From contig NZ_AOIP01000029.1 in assembly GCF_000337535.1 (NCBI RefSeq), positions 35,912 to 99,911 of the forward strand: a DNA stretch of 64,000 nucleotides. The letters run 5' to 3'. A model generated the notes under the pieces. The model was given only the letters and a program-made list of their open reading frames with translations. It searched no databases and was not told the origin of the DNA. Shown piece after piece: positions 46,046-55,300 of the stretch (its first letter is position 1; every line of letters begins with the position of its first letter). Position numbers and translations under genes: made by a program. This DNA comes from Natrialba aegyptia DSM 13077 (GTDB lineage Archaea > Halobacteriota > Halobacteria > Halobacteriales > Natrialbaceae).

Positions 46046-46364
46046 GGACGTCCTCCTGGAACAGGGAGACGACGTGGTCTGTTACTTCGTCGACCCGGTC
46101 TTGGGCACGCTCGGCGAGCGCCTCGCGCTCCTGTTCGCCCTCTTCGAGGACGCGTTCACACTCCGCGTTGATCTCGTCGCGCGCCTCCTCCAGACGGCGT
46201 TCTTTGAGATCTTGCGCCTCTTGTTCCGCTTCCGTGCGAATCTCCTCGGCACGTTCCCGGGCCTCGGCAATTCGCTCGTCGCGGTCGTTTTCTGCCAATG
46301 CGACGATCTCGTCGGCCTCTTCCTCCGCCGACGTAATTCGTTCGAGAACCTGTGGCCTCGGCAT
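46032..46364 (-). CDS. ahaH: A-type ATP synthase subunit H
   Basis: 110 residues, entirely a Glu/Arg/Ala-rich coiled coil (for example ERAEEIRTEAEQEAQDL). The first gene of the operon, it forms the peripheral stalk with subunit E. The start MPRPQVLERITSAEEEAD fits the AhaH family. Confidence 0.9.
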   Translation of the reverse strand: MPRPQVLERITSAEEEADEIVALAENDRDERIAEARERAEEIRTEAEQEAQDLKERRLEEARDEINAECERVLEEGEQEREALAERAQDRVDEVTDHVVSLFQEDVHAQT

Positions 46365-46396
46365 ACTCTAAGCAAGGGAACGTTTGCGACAGCGCG

Positions 46397-46402
46397 TATA
46401 TG
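46397..46402 (-). promoter_or_regulatory. TATA box of the ATP synthase operon
   Basis: On the minus strand the sequence CCATATACG lies with its centre about 35 bases upstream of the AhaH ATG (46364), giving a transcription start around 46373 and a leader of roughly nine bases. No other strong promoter is seen before atpB, so a single long transcript is likely. Confidence 0.55.
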
Positions 46403-46549
46403 GTAGTTGCGAAAGCGTCTCGGATTCACTGGCCTCGAAATTCGATCGCTGTGTCGCGTGCGATCATCTCTACTACCAGCCGGTCCACCGGCCGGACGCC
46501 GCGGGCGGAACAGCAGACATATCCCGGTTGGACAAAAATCGAACTCTCA

Positions 46550-47173
46550 ATGGGAATCCTCGAGAACAAAGCCAGGGCACGGCTGTTCTATAAGTACCTC
46601 TCGACGGTCTACGATCAGGTGAACCCGTTCATCTGGAACGAGGAGATGCGTGAGGACGCGCTTTCCTTGCTCGAGTTCGACTCGGAGATGACGGTACTCG
46701 ACCTCGGCTGTGGAACCGGCTTCGCGACCGAAGGCCTCCTCGATCACGTCGAGGAAGTGTACGCGCTCGATCAAAGCAACCATCAGCTCGAGCAGGCTTA
46801 CGCAAAGTTCGGGAAACGCGCACCGCCGATCCATTTCCACCGTGGCGACGCCGAACGCCTCCCGTTCGCGAGCGACACGTTCGATGTCGTCTGGTCCTCC
46901 GGATCGATCGAGTACTGGCCGAATCCGATCCTCGCGCTCAGGGAAATTCGCCGCGTGCTCAAACCCGGCGGCCAGGTGCTCGTTGTCGGGCCAAACTATC
47001 CTGATAACGTACTGGCACAGCGACTGGCCGATTCGATCATGCTGTTTTACGACGAGTACGAGGCCGACCGGATGTTCAAACGAGCCGGCTTTGAAAACGT
47101 GAAACACGCGTTCCTCGGACCGTCGTACAATCCGGACGTTGCGATTACAACGATTGGACGCGCGCCGAAGTAA
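46550..47173 (+). CDS. SAM-dependent methyltransferase (quinone biosynthesis type)
   Basis: 207 residues. SAM site VLDLGCGTGFATEGLL (about 48-63) and DVVWSSGSIEYWPNPILALREIRRVLKPGGQVLVVGP match the UbiE/MPBQ-MSBQ methyltransferase type. The N-terminus MGILENKARARLFYKYLSTVYDQVNPFIW is also found in the archaeal MPBQ-like group. Haloarchaea make menaquinone and methyl-menaquinone, so a quinone-ring substrate is plausible but unproved. ATG 46550 is used; the upstream extension is basic and non-conserved. Divergent from the ATP synthase operon. Confidence 0.85.
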   Translation: MGILENKARARLFYKYLSTVYDQVNPFIWNEEMREDALSLLEFDSEMTVLDLGCGTGFATEGLLDHVEEVYALDQSNHQLEQAYAKFGKRAPPIHFHRGDAERLPFASDTFDVVWSSGSIEYWPNPILALREIRRVLKPGGQVLVVGPNYPDNVLAQRLADSIMLFYDEYEADRMFKRAGFENVKHAFLGPSYNPDVAITTIGRAPK

Positions 47174-47229
47174 CGCGTCCCGAGAAGTTGCTTGATACTC
47201 GAAACCACCTGCCTGCAGTCAGTCCGCTC

Positions 47230-47754
47230 TTACGTTGCCGTCGTTTCTACTTCCGTTAGCAGTTGGCCATCAAATCCGAGCGTGACGGTCACTGTGTCGC
47301 CACTATTCAGTGATGGCGTATTGTTCCCAGCGAGTGTAATGGTGGTTCGCTCACCGGTTTGCCACGTTGAATCCGCTTGAGCGTTGAACGGTCCGTCTGG
47401 CGTTCCACGAAATCCCTCCGCTCCGACGAACGGGATTGGTGGCTGTTTTTCGAGTTCAGTGTCGTCAATACGGACCGTCAGTGAGAGTTGGTCGACGGTG
47501 ACTGAATCGCCAGCGATGTGTTCGAGGGTGATCGTCGAATCGTCACCGTCGGCCTGGAGTTCGAATGCCGCAGTTGGCGCCGGCGTATCGATCGACCACG
47601 TCGCGATACCGGCGGTGACAACTGCAACAAGACAGATAGTAACAGCAAGGAGTAAGACGACCCCAATAACGGGGCTAATTGCACGGGTATCAGAACGGTC
47701 AGCGCGTGCATCATCCCTTACTGATGCTGCTGACACAGCGGGACCGATAGTCAC
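47230..47754 (-). CDS. Type IV pilin-like protein
   Basis: 174 residues. It has the archaeal type III signal RAISPVIGVVLLLAVTICLV: a basic segment, ISPVIG and a hydrophobic helix at residues 25-50, expected to be cut by a prepilin peptidase. The rest is beta-rich with many Thr residues (FELQADGDDSTITLEHI). The start is GTG at 47754, supported by an ATATAAAG element centred about 27-28 bases upstream. Likely part of a pilus or surface structure. Confidence 0.85.
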   Translation of the reverse strand: MTIGPAVSAASVRDDARADRSDTRAISPVIGVVLLLAVTICLVAVVTAGIATWSIDTPAPTAAFELQADGDDSTITLEHIAGDSVTVDQLSLTVRIDDTELEKQPPIPFVGAEGFRGTPDGPFNAQADSTWQTGERTTITLAGNNTPSLNSGDTVTVTLGFDGQLLTEVETTAT

Positions 47755-47778
47755 GTGCCAGACTGGATTCGGTCTCTG

Positions 47779-47786
47779 ATATAAAG
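47779..47786 (-). promoter_or_regulatory. TATA box of the pilin-like gene
   Basis: The motif TTTATAT on the minus strand is centred about 28 bases upstream of the GTG start at 47754, indicating a leaderless transcript that begins with GTG, separate from the upstream gene. Confidence 0.6.
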
Positions 47787-47830
47787 TATCGGATCAACGC
47801 TCCGTTGTCACGAACCGAGTCTCACCACAA

Positions 47831-49069
47831 CTACCACGGGATCCCCGTACTCACACGGCTCGATTCACCGTTGATGGCGAGATCATACGCTTCGGTGGGT
47901 GGCAGATATTCGAGTTGTCCGTTCTCATCGGTTTCACCGATCTCGACGCCGTCAATCATAATCGTTGCCTGTATTGGCTCACCCGTATCTACATCGGTGG
48001 CCGTTAATTCGACTGGACCATGCGCTGGCGTCTTGTTCAGCGTCACCTCGAAACTCGAGTTCCAGGACTTCGTCTTGGATTCTACTGTCGGCAAGGAGTC
48101 GGCTGAGACTACTTGTATCTCTTGGTAAATATCACCCGTCCCGCCATCAAGATACGTACTGAGTTCACCGTGTGGATGATCGAGAGAAAGCCAATAGAAA
48201 TTCTCTACGCTATTGTCCTGCGTATGAGAGCCCCGATGGCTGAGCGTCCAGGGGTAGAGCTCCTTGAGGCGCTCTTGTGCCTCATCTTGAGACTGGTACT
48301 GATTCTGTTCAGTCGTATCGCGGTTGTCGAAGCGTGCCGTCTCGATGAGATACGAATCACCGCTCAGTGTCGAAAGCCTATAGCCGTTCTGTGACGTCTG
48401 AATCCGGTATTCATACGTATTACCGGACCTAATTGATTGCGATGCATCGGCGATATTCGTCCGTATCGTTGATGTATAGAAATCGAGGGTCTTCTGGTCA
48501 GTACGTGGCTGTTGAGCGGGAAGTGAGTAATCTGATACCTGGTCGGCCCGGACCTTTAGGTCTGTGAGCAAGTCAGAAAGCGCAACTGCCTCGTGATAGG
48601 TCTCTAAATAAACCTGGATTAATTCTGTATCGCTTAAATCGCCGTCTGCATGGGCTCTGACAGCGGTGCGTTCGCGTTCGTCAAGAGCGTTGATTCGTTC
48701 CTGAGTGCGGTTGTATGCTGCTTGGATCATCGCTACTTGCTCGTCATTCGTTGCTTGGGCGAACTCTTGGTCGACGAGCGCATACTGTTCGTAGTCGACC
48801 TGCATTTGAATGCTACTGCTCGCGAGTGAGGTACCGAGGTCCGCTCCCGTTTCCGCGTGTGATCCTTGTATACCGCCCGATAGCGGAAGTTGGTTCGTCG
48901 TATTCTCGATCGCTACCGGCGTTTCTTGGGCCCCCTCTTGCAGACGGTAGTGCTGGTTCGCGCTACCGCCAGTACTTGCTTCCTGTTCGGGTGATGCTGC
49001 GACGACAGTCATCGCAGGCAGCGAACAGACGAGAAGCAACGCGAGGAGGGCAGGAGCCGCGTTGTTCAT
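47831..49069 (-). CDS. Secreted haloarchaeal protein (DUF7096-like)
   Basis: 412 residues. A Sec signal peptide (residues 1-25, LLALLLVCSLPAMTVVAA) is followed by a Gly/Ser-rich head, a helical domain (QAAYNRTQERINALDERERTAVRAH), a beta-rich domain and a C-terminal Ig-like or carboxypeptidase-regulatory-like segment (VELTATDVDTGEPIQATIMIDGVEIG). It resembles haloarchaeal proteins now called DUF7096; the name is from memory. TATAAAAA at 49093-49100 lies about 26 bases upstream of ATG 49069. Located upstream of the pilin-like gene on the same strand. Confidence 0.72.
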   Translation of the reverse strand: MNNAAPALLALLLVCSLPAMTVVAASPEQEASTGGSANQHYRLQEGAQETPVAIENTTNQLPLSGGIQGSHAETGADLGTSLASSSIQMQVDYEQYALVDQEFAQATNDEQVAMIQAAYNRTQERINALDERERTAVRAHADGDLSDTELIQVYLETYHEAVALSDLLTDLKVRADQVSDYSLPAQQPRTDQKTLDFYTSTIRTNIADASQSIRSGNTYEYRIQTSQNGYRLSTLSGDSYLIETARFDNRDTTEQNQYQSQDEAQERLKELYPWTLSHRGSHTQDNSVENFYWLSLDHPHGELSTYLDGGTGDIYQEIQVVSADSLPTVESKTKSWNSSFEVTLNKTPAHGPVELTATDVDTGEPIQATIMIDGVEIGETDENGQLEYLPPTEAYDLAINGESSRVSTGIPW

Positions 49070-49416
49070 TGTATGGGCTTATGAATTCATGATATAAAAA
49101 CGAGTCGCACTTGCGAAATCACCGGTTCCCAACACAATACAAAAATACCACTGGTCGGATGATCGAAGACGTTTGGTTCTCGTTGCCGGCGTGAAGCGGT
49201 GGGTTCCGCATTGGCAGTGGTGTCGAACGTTTCACCATTCATGCTACTTTAGACGGCTGATAGTACAGAAGGAGACGTTTTACGTGAGAATTCCATAGTA
49301 TGCAACCATCAGAATACAAACCGCTGTTGGATGAAGATACCGTTTGCAAGTCGTGATAACGCTTTAAGTGTCGATGGAAAGCGTTTTTTCCCCCGGGAAA
49401 CCACCAGTTGATAGAT
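49070..49416. other. Divergent intergenic region between two surface-protein genes
   Basis: About 350 AT-rich bases without a recognised gene. The minus-strand side holds the TATAAAAA element (49093-49100) for the secreted protein. The plus-strand side has a T-run (TTTTTTCCCCC at about 49384) before ATG 49417 and CTTTAAG about 55 bases before it. Confidence 0.5.
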
Positions 49417-50766
49417 ATGCGGTTGTCCACCGCCGGAACACTTGCCCTCATCGCCCTCCTTGCCACCACGTCATTCGGTTCGGTGGCTGCGGCGCCGTCA
49501 GCACGCGCCGGCACCCCTTCTGCTGGAATCGAGCAGCCACAGGCAACAGTTGAGCAGTCATCTACCGCATCTACGGCCGAAGCTGCCACGCTAGCCGATA
49601 GCTATGGAAACACCGAGAAACGTTACGCATACGCGAGCTATGGCGACCAACTCGACCAAATCATACGCATCAACGTCACCGATGACGGCGACACACACTG
49701 GGCCATAGAACACCGCGTCATCCTGGAAGATGAGGATGAAGTCGACGCCTTCACCGATTATGCAGCGGCGGTCACCGATGGTCAACGAGATGCAGACACC
49801 GACTTCCCGATCCAAGAGTTCCGTCAACAGGCGAGCGAAGCCAGTGACTCGACTAACCAAGACATGTCGATCACCGATGCAGGCTGGAACGAGTACGACG
49901 TGAAACCGTACGAGGATGCCATCGAGACAGACGATACAGACAGTACCGACTACGAGAGCGCTAAAATAGGTGTCATTTCCTACACCTTCACTTGGACGAA
50001 CTTTGCAACGATCGAGGGCGATCGCATCTACTTCGGCGAGGCGCTGCAGACGGATTCGAACGACTACGTAATCTCGACGCTCTCTAGCGGCCAGCGACTC
50101 GTCATCGAATCGCCGGACAACTACGGTCTCGATACACCAACGCAGCTCACTTGGAACGGCCCCCACGAGTTCAGTGAGAACGAACTCGAAATTGTCTTCC
50201 TCCGCGGTGCCCAGCCGAGTACCGGCATTTGGGGTCTGATTACCGATGGACCGGTGCTGGCGGTCATTGCATTGGTTGGTATTATCGCGATCATTGTCCT
50301 GGGTTGGGCGGTGGCGTCACGGAACGGAAAGACGTGGGACGAGGTTCGTTCGTCGCTCGAATCGATACTTTCGTTTGAACGGGATGGGGGTCCTGATGGC
50401 GAACAACCGGGTGTCACAGCCGATTCAAACGCTGTCCGGGGTGGCACTGAGAGCACCGAGCCCCCACGAGAACCGGCTGCAGATGCGCCGTCGGAAGGTC
50501 AGGGGGCGCAGTTCGAGTTCACCGAGCCGGTAAACGAGGATATTGATCCGGAGTTGCTGAGCGACGAAGAGCGGGTGCAACGGATGCTCACCAGGAACGG
50601 TGGGCGGATGAAGCAGGCTGCGATCGTTTCGGAGACGGGGTGGTCGAACGCCAAGGTTTCGCAGTTACTCTCACAGATGGATGAGGACGATCAGATCGAG
50701 AAGTTGCGGATCGGGCGCGAGAACCTGATTACGCTGCCGGAAGTGGACCCGACAGAGGTCGACTGA
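49417..50766 (+). CDS. Membrane-tethered helix-turn-helix protein with extracellular domain
   Basis: 449 residues. A signal peptide (1-25), an extracytoplasmic beta-rich domain (about 60-265; WAIEHRVILEDEDEV, VISYTFTWTNF), one membrane helix at 268-300 (VLAVIALVGIIAIIVLGW), a disordered linker, and a C-terminal winged helix at 384-444 (RVQRMLTRNGGRMKQAAI, VSETGWSNAKVSQLLSQM). It matches the haloarchaeal DUF7345/DUF7343 arrangement. It probably senses surface conditions and regulates genes directly. Divergent from the DUF7096-like gene. Confidence 0.8.
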   Translation: MRLSTAGTLALIALLATTSFGSVAAAPSARAGTPSAGIEQPQATVEQSSTASTAEAATLADSYGNTEKRYAYASYGDQLDQIIRINVTDDGDTHWAIEHRVILEDEDEVDAFTDYAAAVTDGQRDADTDFPIQEFRQQASEASDSTNQDMSITDAGWNEYDVKPYEDAIETDDTDSTDYESAKIGVISYTFTWTNFATIEGDRIYFGEALQTDSNDYVISTLSSGQRLVIESPDNYGLDTPTQLTWNGPHEFSENELEIVFLRGAQPSTGIWGLITDGPVLAVIALVGIIAIIVLGWAVASRNGKTWDEVRSSLESILSFERDGGPDGEQPGVTADSNAVRGGTESTEPPREPAADAPSEGQGAQFEFTEPVNEDIDPELLSDEERVQRMLTRNGGRMKQAAIVSETGWSNAKVSQLLSQMDEDDQIEKLRIGRENLITLPEVDPTEVD

Positions 50767-50798
50767 TCTGGATGAAATCGCTCTTCAGTTACGGCGGA

Positions 50799-51575
50799 TT
50801 ACTGTTCGTTCGACGCTGAGTCAGTTGTCGTCTCGGTCTCACCCTCTGTCTCGGTTTCCGTCTCCGGGTTGAACTGAATGCTCGTGCTAACGGCGTCGTA
50901 GATGTCGTCCCAGTCCTTGTCCTCGTCCATCAAGAAGACTTCGAGAGACAGGTCCCTATCGGCGAACTCCTCGATTCCGGCCGGTCGTACGTCGATGTGG
51001 TACGTGCCGTTGTCCTCCATTTGGACCTGACCGGTTCGTTCGATGAGTTTTCGCTCACCCGGCCCCTCGTTGATCTTGACGAAGAAGTACGGCTCGCCGA
51101 TCACGTCGCCGTGTTCCGGCGGGTCCACGTTCTCCATGCTGGTATTGGCGACGACTTCGAGGTTGAAGTTCGAGTAGCCCTCCCCGTCTGCTGCGGGTTC
51201 CGTGTCGACGAACTCGACGCTCTCGATACGATCCTCACTTTTGTCCTCCAGTGGACGGTTCGGCTCTTGAGGGGCCGACCAGTCCTCGGTGGCCGTTTCG
51301 TCTTCGCCGTCGTCGACTTCATTGCCGTCGTCGGCTGTATCACCACTATTGTTGCCCGTTTCGGACCCCGTATCCGCGGTCCCGTTCGAGTGAGTCGTGT
51401 CGGTGGTATTCTCGGTTCCGTTGTCACCTGTGCCCCCATCTGCATCTGCACCGTTCTCAGTGTCATCTGCCGTCGACTCGTTCGACGCGTCCGGCTGTGA
51501 CCCACCGAAGGCGCTACACCCTGAGAGGACCACGAGTAGTGCGACCGCAACGACGGCGAGTTTCCTGAACTGCAT
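50799..51575 (-). CDS. Secreted lipoprotein with acidic linker
   Basis: 258 residues. Signal peptide with lipobox VVLSGC (Cys20). Residues 25-110 are a low-complexity Asp/Asn/Thr/Glu linker; the folded part (about 120-245) contains SEDRIESVEFVDTEPAADGE, NTSMENVDPPEHGDVIGEPY and VFLMDEDKDWDDIYDAVSTS. No family is recognised. ATG 51575 is chosen because it starts the signal peptide. CTAATAATGG-like TATA sequence lies about 26 bases upstream. It faces the tethered HTH gene. Confidence 0.72.
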   Translation of the reverse strand: MQFRKLAVVAVALLVVLSGCSAFGGSQPDASNESTADDTENGADADGGTGDNGTENTTDTTHSNGTADTGSETGNNSGDTADDGNEVDDGEDETATEDWSAPQEPNRPLEDKSEDRIESVEFVDTEPAADGEGYSNFNLEVVANTSMENVDPPEHGDVIGEPYFFVKINEGPGERKLIERTGQVQMEDNGTYHIDVRPAGIEEFADRDLSLEVFLMDEDKDWDDIYDAVSTSIQFNPETETETEGETETTTDSASNEQ

Positions 51576-51847
51576 CGTAACCGATCGGTCACGCCGACGG
51601 CCCATTATTACGACGTGGATAAGCGACACTGGCTCGATTGCCGATTGTCGGAGTCGTTCCGACTCGAACCGGCCGATTCCGAAGTGTTGGCCGCTGTGGA
51701 ACGGTCGGTCCGTTGTCCGTTGGACCCGCTCTCAACCCCGGCCGACGGACTCACAGGGCTGCCGACGGACACCACTCTATGCCGGTCGCTACTGGTATTT
51801 CACACGCACAAAAGGGCAACAACAGTTTGCTGTCGTCTCGGTCGCTG

Positions 51848-52843
51848 TCAGGCCAGCGGCGTTCGTTCGACGACCTGTCCGTCGTAACTCGGATACTGCT
51901 CGACGATTTCACCGCCTTCCAGGTCTCCCTCCTCGATCATCTCCTCTAACAGCCACCAGGCGACCTCGACGTGCTCCGATTTGACGGTGTAGAACTCCTC
52001 CGGCACCCCGAGTTCAGCGAAGCGCTCCGGTTCGGCGTAGGTCTTGCCGTAGACCAGCGTCCCGTCGTCGGTCACGTCGTCGAACTCGCGGCGGACGTTT
52101 CGGGCCATGCGCTTGAGGCGGCGGCGGTGCTGGGCGGCGTCCTTGAACACCGAGGTACAGAAGTAGACGCGCTCGTGGTCGCCCATCACGTCGAGAATGT
52201 CCTCCCGGGAGCCGTCGACGGCACTCATGTGGCCCTCTTTGAGTTCGAAGCCCTGCTCTTGCATTCGGCGGTAGTTCCCCTGGGACATCTCGAACTCGTT
52301 GACGTTGCAAAAGTCGGCAGCACCCTCGTCGAGAAAGTCGAGGAACTCCGTTTCGGCGCGGATACCGGGAATTTCGAAGGCCGGGGTGAGGCCTTCGTCG
52401 CGAGCGATGTAGAGGATCTCTTCCCACTCGGTGCCGTGGAGGTCGCCCCACTGCTCGTACGGCGGGTGGAAGCGAATCTCGTCTAAGCCGGCCTCGGAGA
52501 GGCGGCGCATGTTCTCGCGGCCGCCGGGGATGCCCGTATAGAGGTGGGTGTGGTGTTCCTCGCCGAACTCGTCCGTGAGCAACTCGAGGTAGTGACAGGT
52601 GCGGTCGAGAGCCTCCTGGGGTTCTCCGCCCGTGATCGAGGTTCCGAGCGCGTCCATTCGGTGGGCTTGCTCGAGGACGTCTTCGTCCGACTCGACGAGT
52701 CGCTCGTTCGCGTAGACGTCGGTGACGTTCTTGCGGTTCTCGCCGAGCGGGCAGTAAAAGCAGTCGCGCTGGTCGCAGTAGCCGTAGACGAACAGCACCA
52801 TCTTGCCACCCTTCGCGCACTGCTCACAGCCCTTCGATATCAT
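51848..52843 (-). CDS. Radical SAM protein (COG2108-like)
   Basis: 331 residues. The cluster motif is GYCDQRDCFYCPLGE, with Cys23, Cys28 and Cys31 in a CX4CX2C spacing rather than the usual CX3CX2C. An additional N-terminal CxxC (Cys6, Cys9) precedes it. The following SITGGEPQEAL is the SAM-binding GGE motif. It is like the archaeal uncharacterised family related to pyruvate formate-lyase activase. Reaction unknown. Divergent from the DUF373 gene. Confidence 0.85.
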   Translation of the reverse strand: MISKGCEQCAKGGKMVLFVYGYCDQRDCFYCPLGENRKNVTDVYANERLVESDEDVLEQAHRMDALGTSITGGEPQEALDRTCHYLELLTDEFGEEHHTHLYTGIPGGRENMRRLSEAGLDEIRFHPPYEQWGDLHGTEWEEILYIARDEGLTPAFEIPGIRAETEFLDFLDEGAADFCNVNEFEMSQGNYRRMQEQGFELKEGHMSAVDGSREDILDVMGDHERVYFCTSVFKDAAQHRRRLKRMARNVRREFDDVTDDGTLVYGKTYAEPERFAELGVPEEFYTVKSEHVEVAWWLLEEMIEEGDLEGGEIVEQYPSYDGQVVERTPLA

Positions 52844-52981
52844 TCAGTATGTCGGGTTGTCGGGCCGCGTTCAAAAACTGCACGGATCGGATCGAGCGGT
52901 CTGATCGGGACAGCGTGGCGGTTCCTGTACCGCTCGGTCAGCCCAGAAAAGGCATATACCGCGCCGACAAACATCCGATCG

Positions 52982-54247
52982 ATGCTGCTGGTCCTGTGTG
53001 TCGACCTCGACGATGACCTCGGTCGCAAGACGGGTTTTTCGACGCCGGTTATCGGCCGCGAGCCCGTCGAAGAGGCAGCCGTCGCGCTCGCGACCGCAGA
53101 TCCGGAGGACTCGGATGTCAACGTCATCTTCCAGGGGTTGCACATCTACGACGACTTAGACGAGCGCGACGAGAGCGTCGAGGTCGCCGTCGTCACCGGG
53201 AACGATGAGGGCGATGTCAAGGCCAACCGGGAGGTCGGCGACGAGGTCGATACTGTGCTTGCAAGCCTCTCAACGGCGGAAGACGTCACCACGCTCGTCG
53301 TCACCGACGGTGCACAGGACGAATCCGTGATCCCGATCATCCGCTCGCGAGTGCCGATCGATGGCGTCCGTCGGGTCGTGGTCAGGCAAGCCCAGAACCT
53401 GGAGTCGATGTACTACACCATCAAGCAGGTGCTCGACGATCCCGAAACGCGGGGAACGGTGTTGATCCCGCTCGGAATCCTCCTCCTCATCTACCCGCTC
53501 GCACTGCTCGGGAGCGCGCTCGAGATGCCCGGATTGGTGCTTGGAACGACTTCGGCTCTCCTCGGTCTCTATCTCATCTCGCGCGGGTTGGGTCTCGGCG
53601 AGCGACTCGACGCGGCGGTCGAACGCGCTCGCCGCTCGCTGTACGCCGGTCGGACGACACTGCTCGCCTACGTCGTCGCCGCCGCGCTGTTCACCCTCGG
53701 TGGGATGAACGGACTGAACACCTTGGAACGAGTGCAGCGTGAGACCACTGGCCGCGTGAGCGCGCCGGTCATGGTCGCCGCGCTCGTCTACGGGTCGATC
53801 CAGTGGCTCGCAGCGGCCGGGATTACGACGAGTCTCGGCCAAATCACCGACGAGTACATCGCGGGGACCTTCGAGTGGCGCTACCTCAACGCACCGTTTT
53901 ACGTGCTCTCGATTGCGATCGTCCTCCACGCCGTGAGCGCCTTTTTCCTCGGCACCGTCACGATCACGTATCTCGCAACGGCGCTGACAGCCGGCACGCT
54001 CCTCGGCATCGGAAGCACCCTGCTCTTTGCAGTCGCGGAGTCGAAATTTGCCGACTCGAACGCGGGATCGGAGCGGGGAACCGAAACTGGTGCGGGCTCC
54101 CGGTCGGACTCGGATCTTGGGCCGGGTCCCGGGCCGGAGCCGAGTTCAAACGCAAACGCACACCTGAACGCAAGATCGGTGACGAATACGGAGTCGGAAG
54201 CTGAGGCGGAATCGGAGGAGCGACATGCGACGGACAACCCTCCCTAA
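52982..54247 (+). CDS. DUF373 family membrane protein
   Basis: 421 residues. N-terminal soluble domain (1-155: LCVDLDDDLGRKTGF and VVVTDGAQDESVIPIIRSR), then about six to seven membrane helices and a Ser/Asn/Glu-rich C-terminal tail. These features match DUF373, an archaeal family of unknown function. ATG 52982 follows a CATATACC element centred 26 bases upstream, indicating a leaderless transcript. The tail after residue 360 is low complexity. Confidence 0.85.
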   Translation: MLLVLCVDLDDDLGRKTGFSTPVIGREPVEEAAVALATADPEDSDVNVIFQGLHIYDDLDERDESVEVAVVTGNDEGDVKANREVGDEVDTVLASLSTAEDVTTLVVTDGAQDESVIPIIRSRVPIDGVRRVVVRQAQNLESMYYTIKQVLDDPETRGTVLIPLGILLLIYPLALLGSALEMPGLVLGTTSALLGLYLISRGLGLGERLDAAVERARRSLYAGRTTLLAYVVAAALFTLGGMNGLNTLERVQRETTGRVSAPVMVAALVYGSIQWLAAAGITTSLGQITDEYIAGTFEWRYLNAPFYVLSIAIVLHAVSAFFLGTVTITYLATALTAGTLLGIGSTLLFAVAESKFADSNAGSERGTETGAGSRSDSDLGPGPGPEPSSNANAHLNARSVTNTESEAEAESEERHATDNPP

Positions 54248-54360
54248 TCCTCGACGACCCTCGATCCCAATCGATAATCCACCGTCGTCACATCGGGTGC
54301 ACGTTGCGGTTGCATCCTATCCTCTCCCACCACCATCCCCACTCGCGTTCATATCGACCG

Positions 54361-55203
54361 CTATCGCTCCCGTTCGACGACGAACTCTGCCAACTGTTGC
54401 AGATACGCGCTGGCATCCGGATCGGCGGCCTCGACTCGATCCAGGGCGGCTAACGCTCGGTCGGCTTCCGATTGCGCACGGGCATTTGCCTCCTCGGGAG
54501 AGAGGTCGGTTACCTGGATGACCGACGGACGCTCCATGGCGGCATCGTGGCCGGTCGGCTTTCCTAACTCCTCGGCATCGGCAACCGCGTCCAGCACGTC
54601 GTCTCTGATCTGGAAGGCGACGCCGACTCGTTCGGCGTACTCGCCGAGCGCCTCGACCGTCTCCGGCTCCGAATCGGCGGCGATCGCCCCGAGTTCAGCC
54701 GCGGCTCGGAAGAGCGCGCCGGTCTTTCGTCTCGCGAGCGTCATGTACTCCGCTTCGGAGGCGGGCTGGGCGGAGAGTTCGGTCGCTTCGCCGACGCCGA
54801 GTTCGACCATAGCATCGGTGACGGCGCGCATCGCGTCGGGATCGGCGGCGAAGAGGTCGAAGGCCTCGCCGAGGAGGCCGTCGCTGGTGATGATCGCGGG
54901 GCCGTGGCCGAAGGCGGCCCAGGCGCTTTCGGTGCCGCGGCGCAGTTCCGAGCGATCGATGATGTCGTCGACGACGAGGGAGGCGGTGTGGACGAGTTCG
55001 ATGCCGACGCCGAACTCGACTGCGTCCTCGACGGTGCCGCCGACGGTCTCGCAGGCGAGAATGGTGACCATCGGCCGGACGCGTTTGCCTCCGGAGAGCG
55101 TGACGTGGCGCACTTCCTCGGAGAGCGCCTCGGGGTCGATACCCTCGACCACGTCGTGGAGACGTTCCTCGATTAGCGCCCGTCTGCGCTCCAGAAGTTC
55201 CAT
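54361..55203 (-). CDS. idsA: Polyprenyl diphosphate synthase (geranylgeranyl-type)
   Basis: 280 residues. The first Asp-rich motif DDIID is at 79-83 in LVVDDIIDRSELRRG, the second is IRDDVLD, and the GGKRVRP segment binds isopentenyl diphosphate. It elongates allylic isoprenoid diphosphates; in archaea the main product feeds archaeal ether lipids (C20 or C25). Product length cannot be decided from sequence. The protein is shorter than the 325-350 typical of IdsA, with the C-terminal region trimmed. Confidence 0.88.
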   Translation of the reverse strand: MELLERRRALIEERLHDVVEGIDPEALSEEVRHVTLSGGKRVRPMVTILACETVGGTVEDAVEFGVGIELVHTASLVVDDIIDRSELRRGTESAWAAFGHGPAIITSDGLLGEAFDLFAADPDAMRAVTDAMVELGVGEATELSAQPASEAEYMTLARRKTGALFRAAAELGAIAADSEPETVEALGEYAERVGVAFQIRDDVLDAVADAEELGKPTGHDAAMERPSVIQVTDLSPEEANARAQSEADRALAALDRVEAADPDASAYLQQLAEFVVERER

Positions 55204-55300
55204 TGGCAGCGTTTGGGAAGGTGGGAAAAAGTACGTGACGGTTCGGTCGACGGTTCGTGAGTGCGTGCCTTAGTTCGCCCCGTTCACGCAACTCGAGCCG

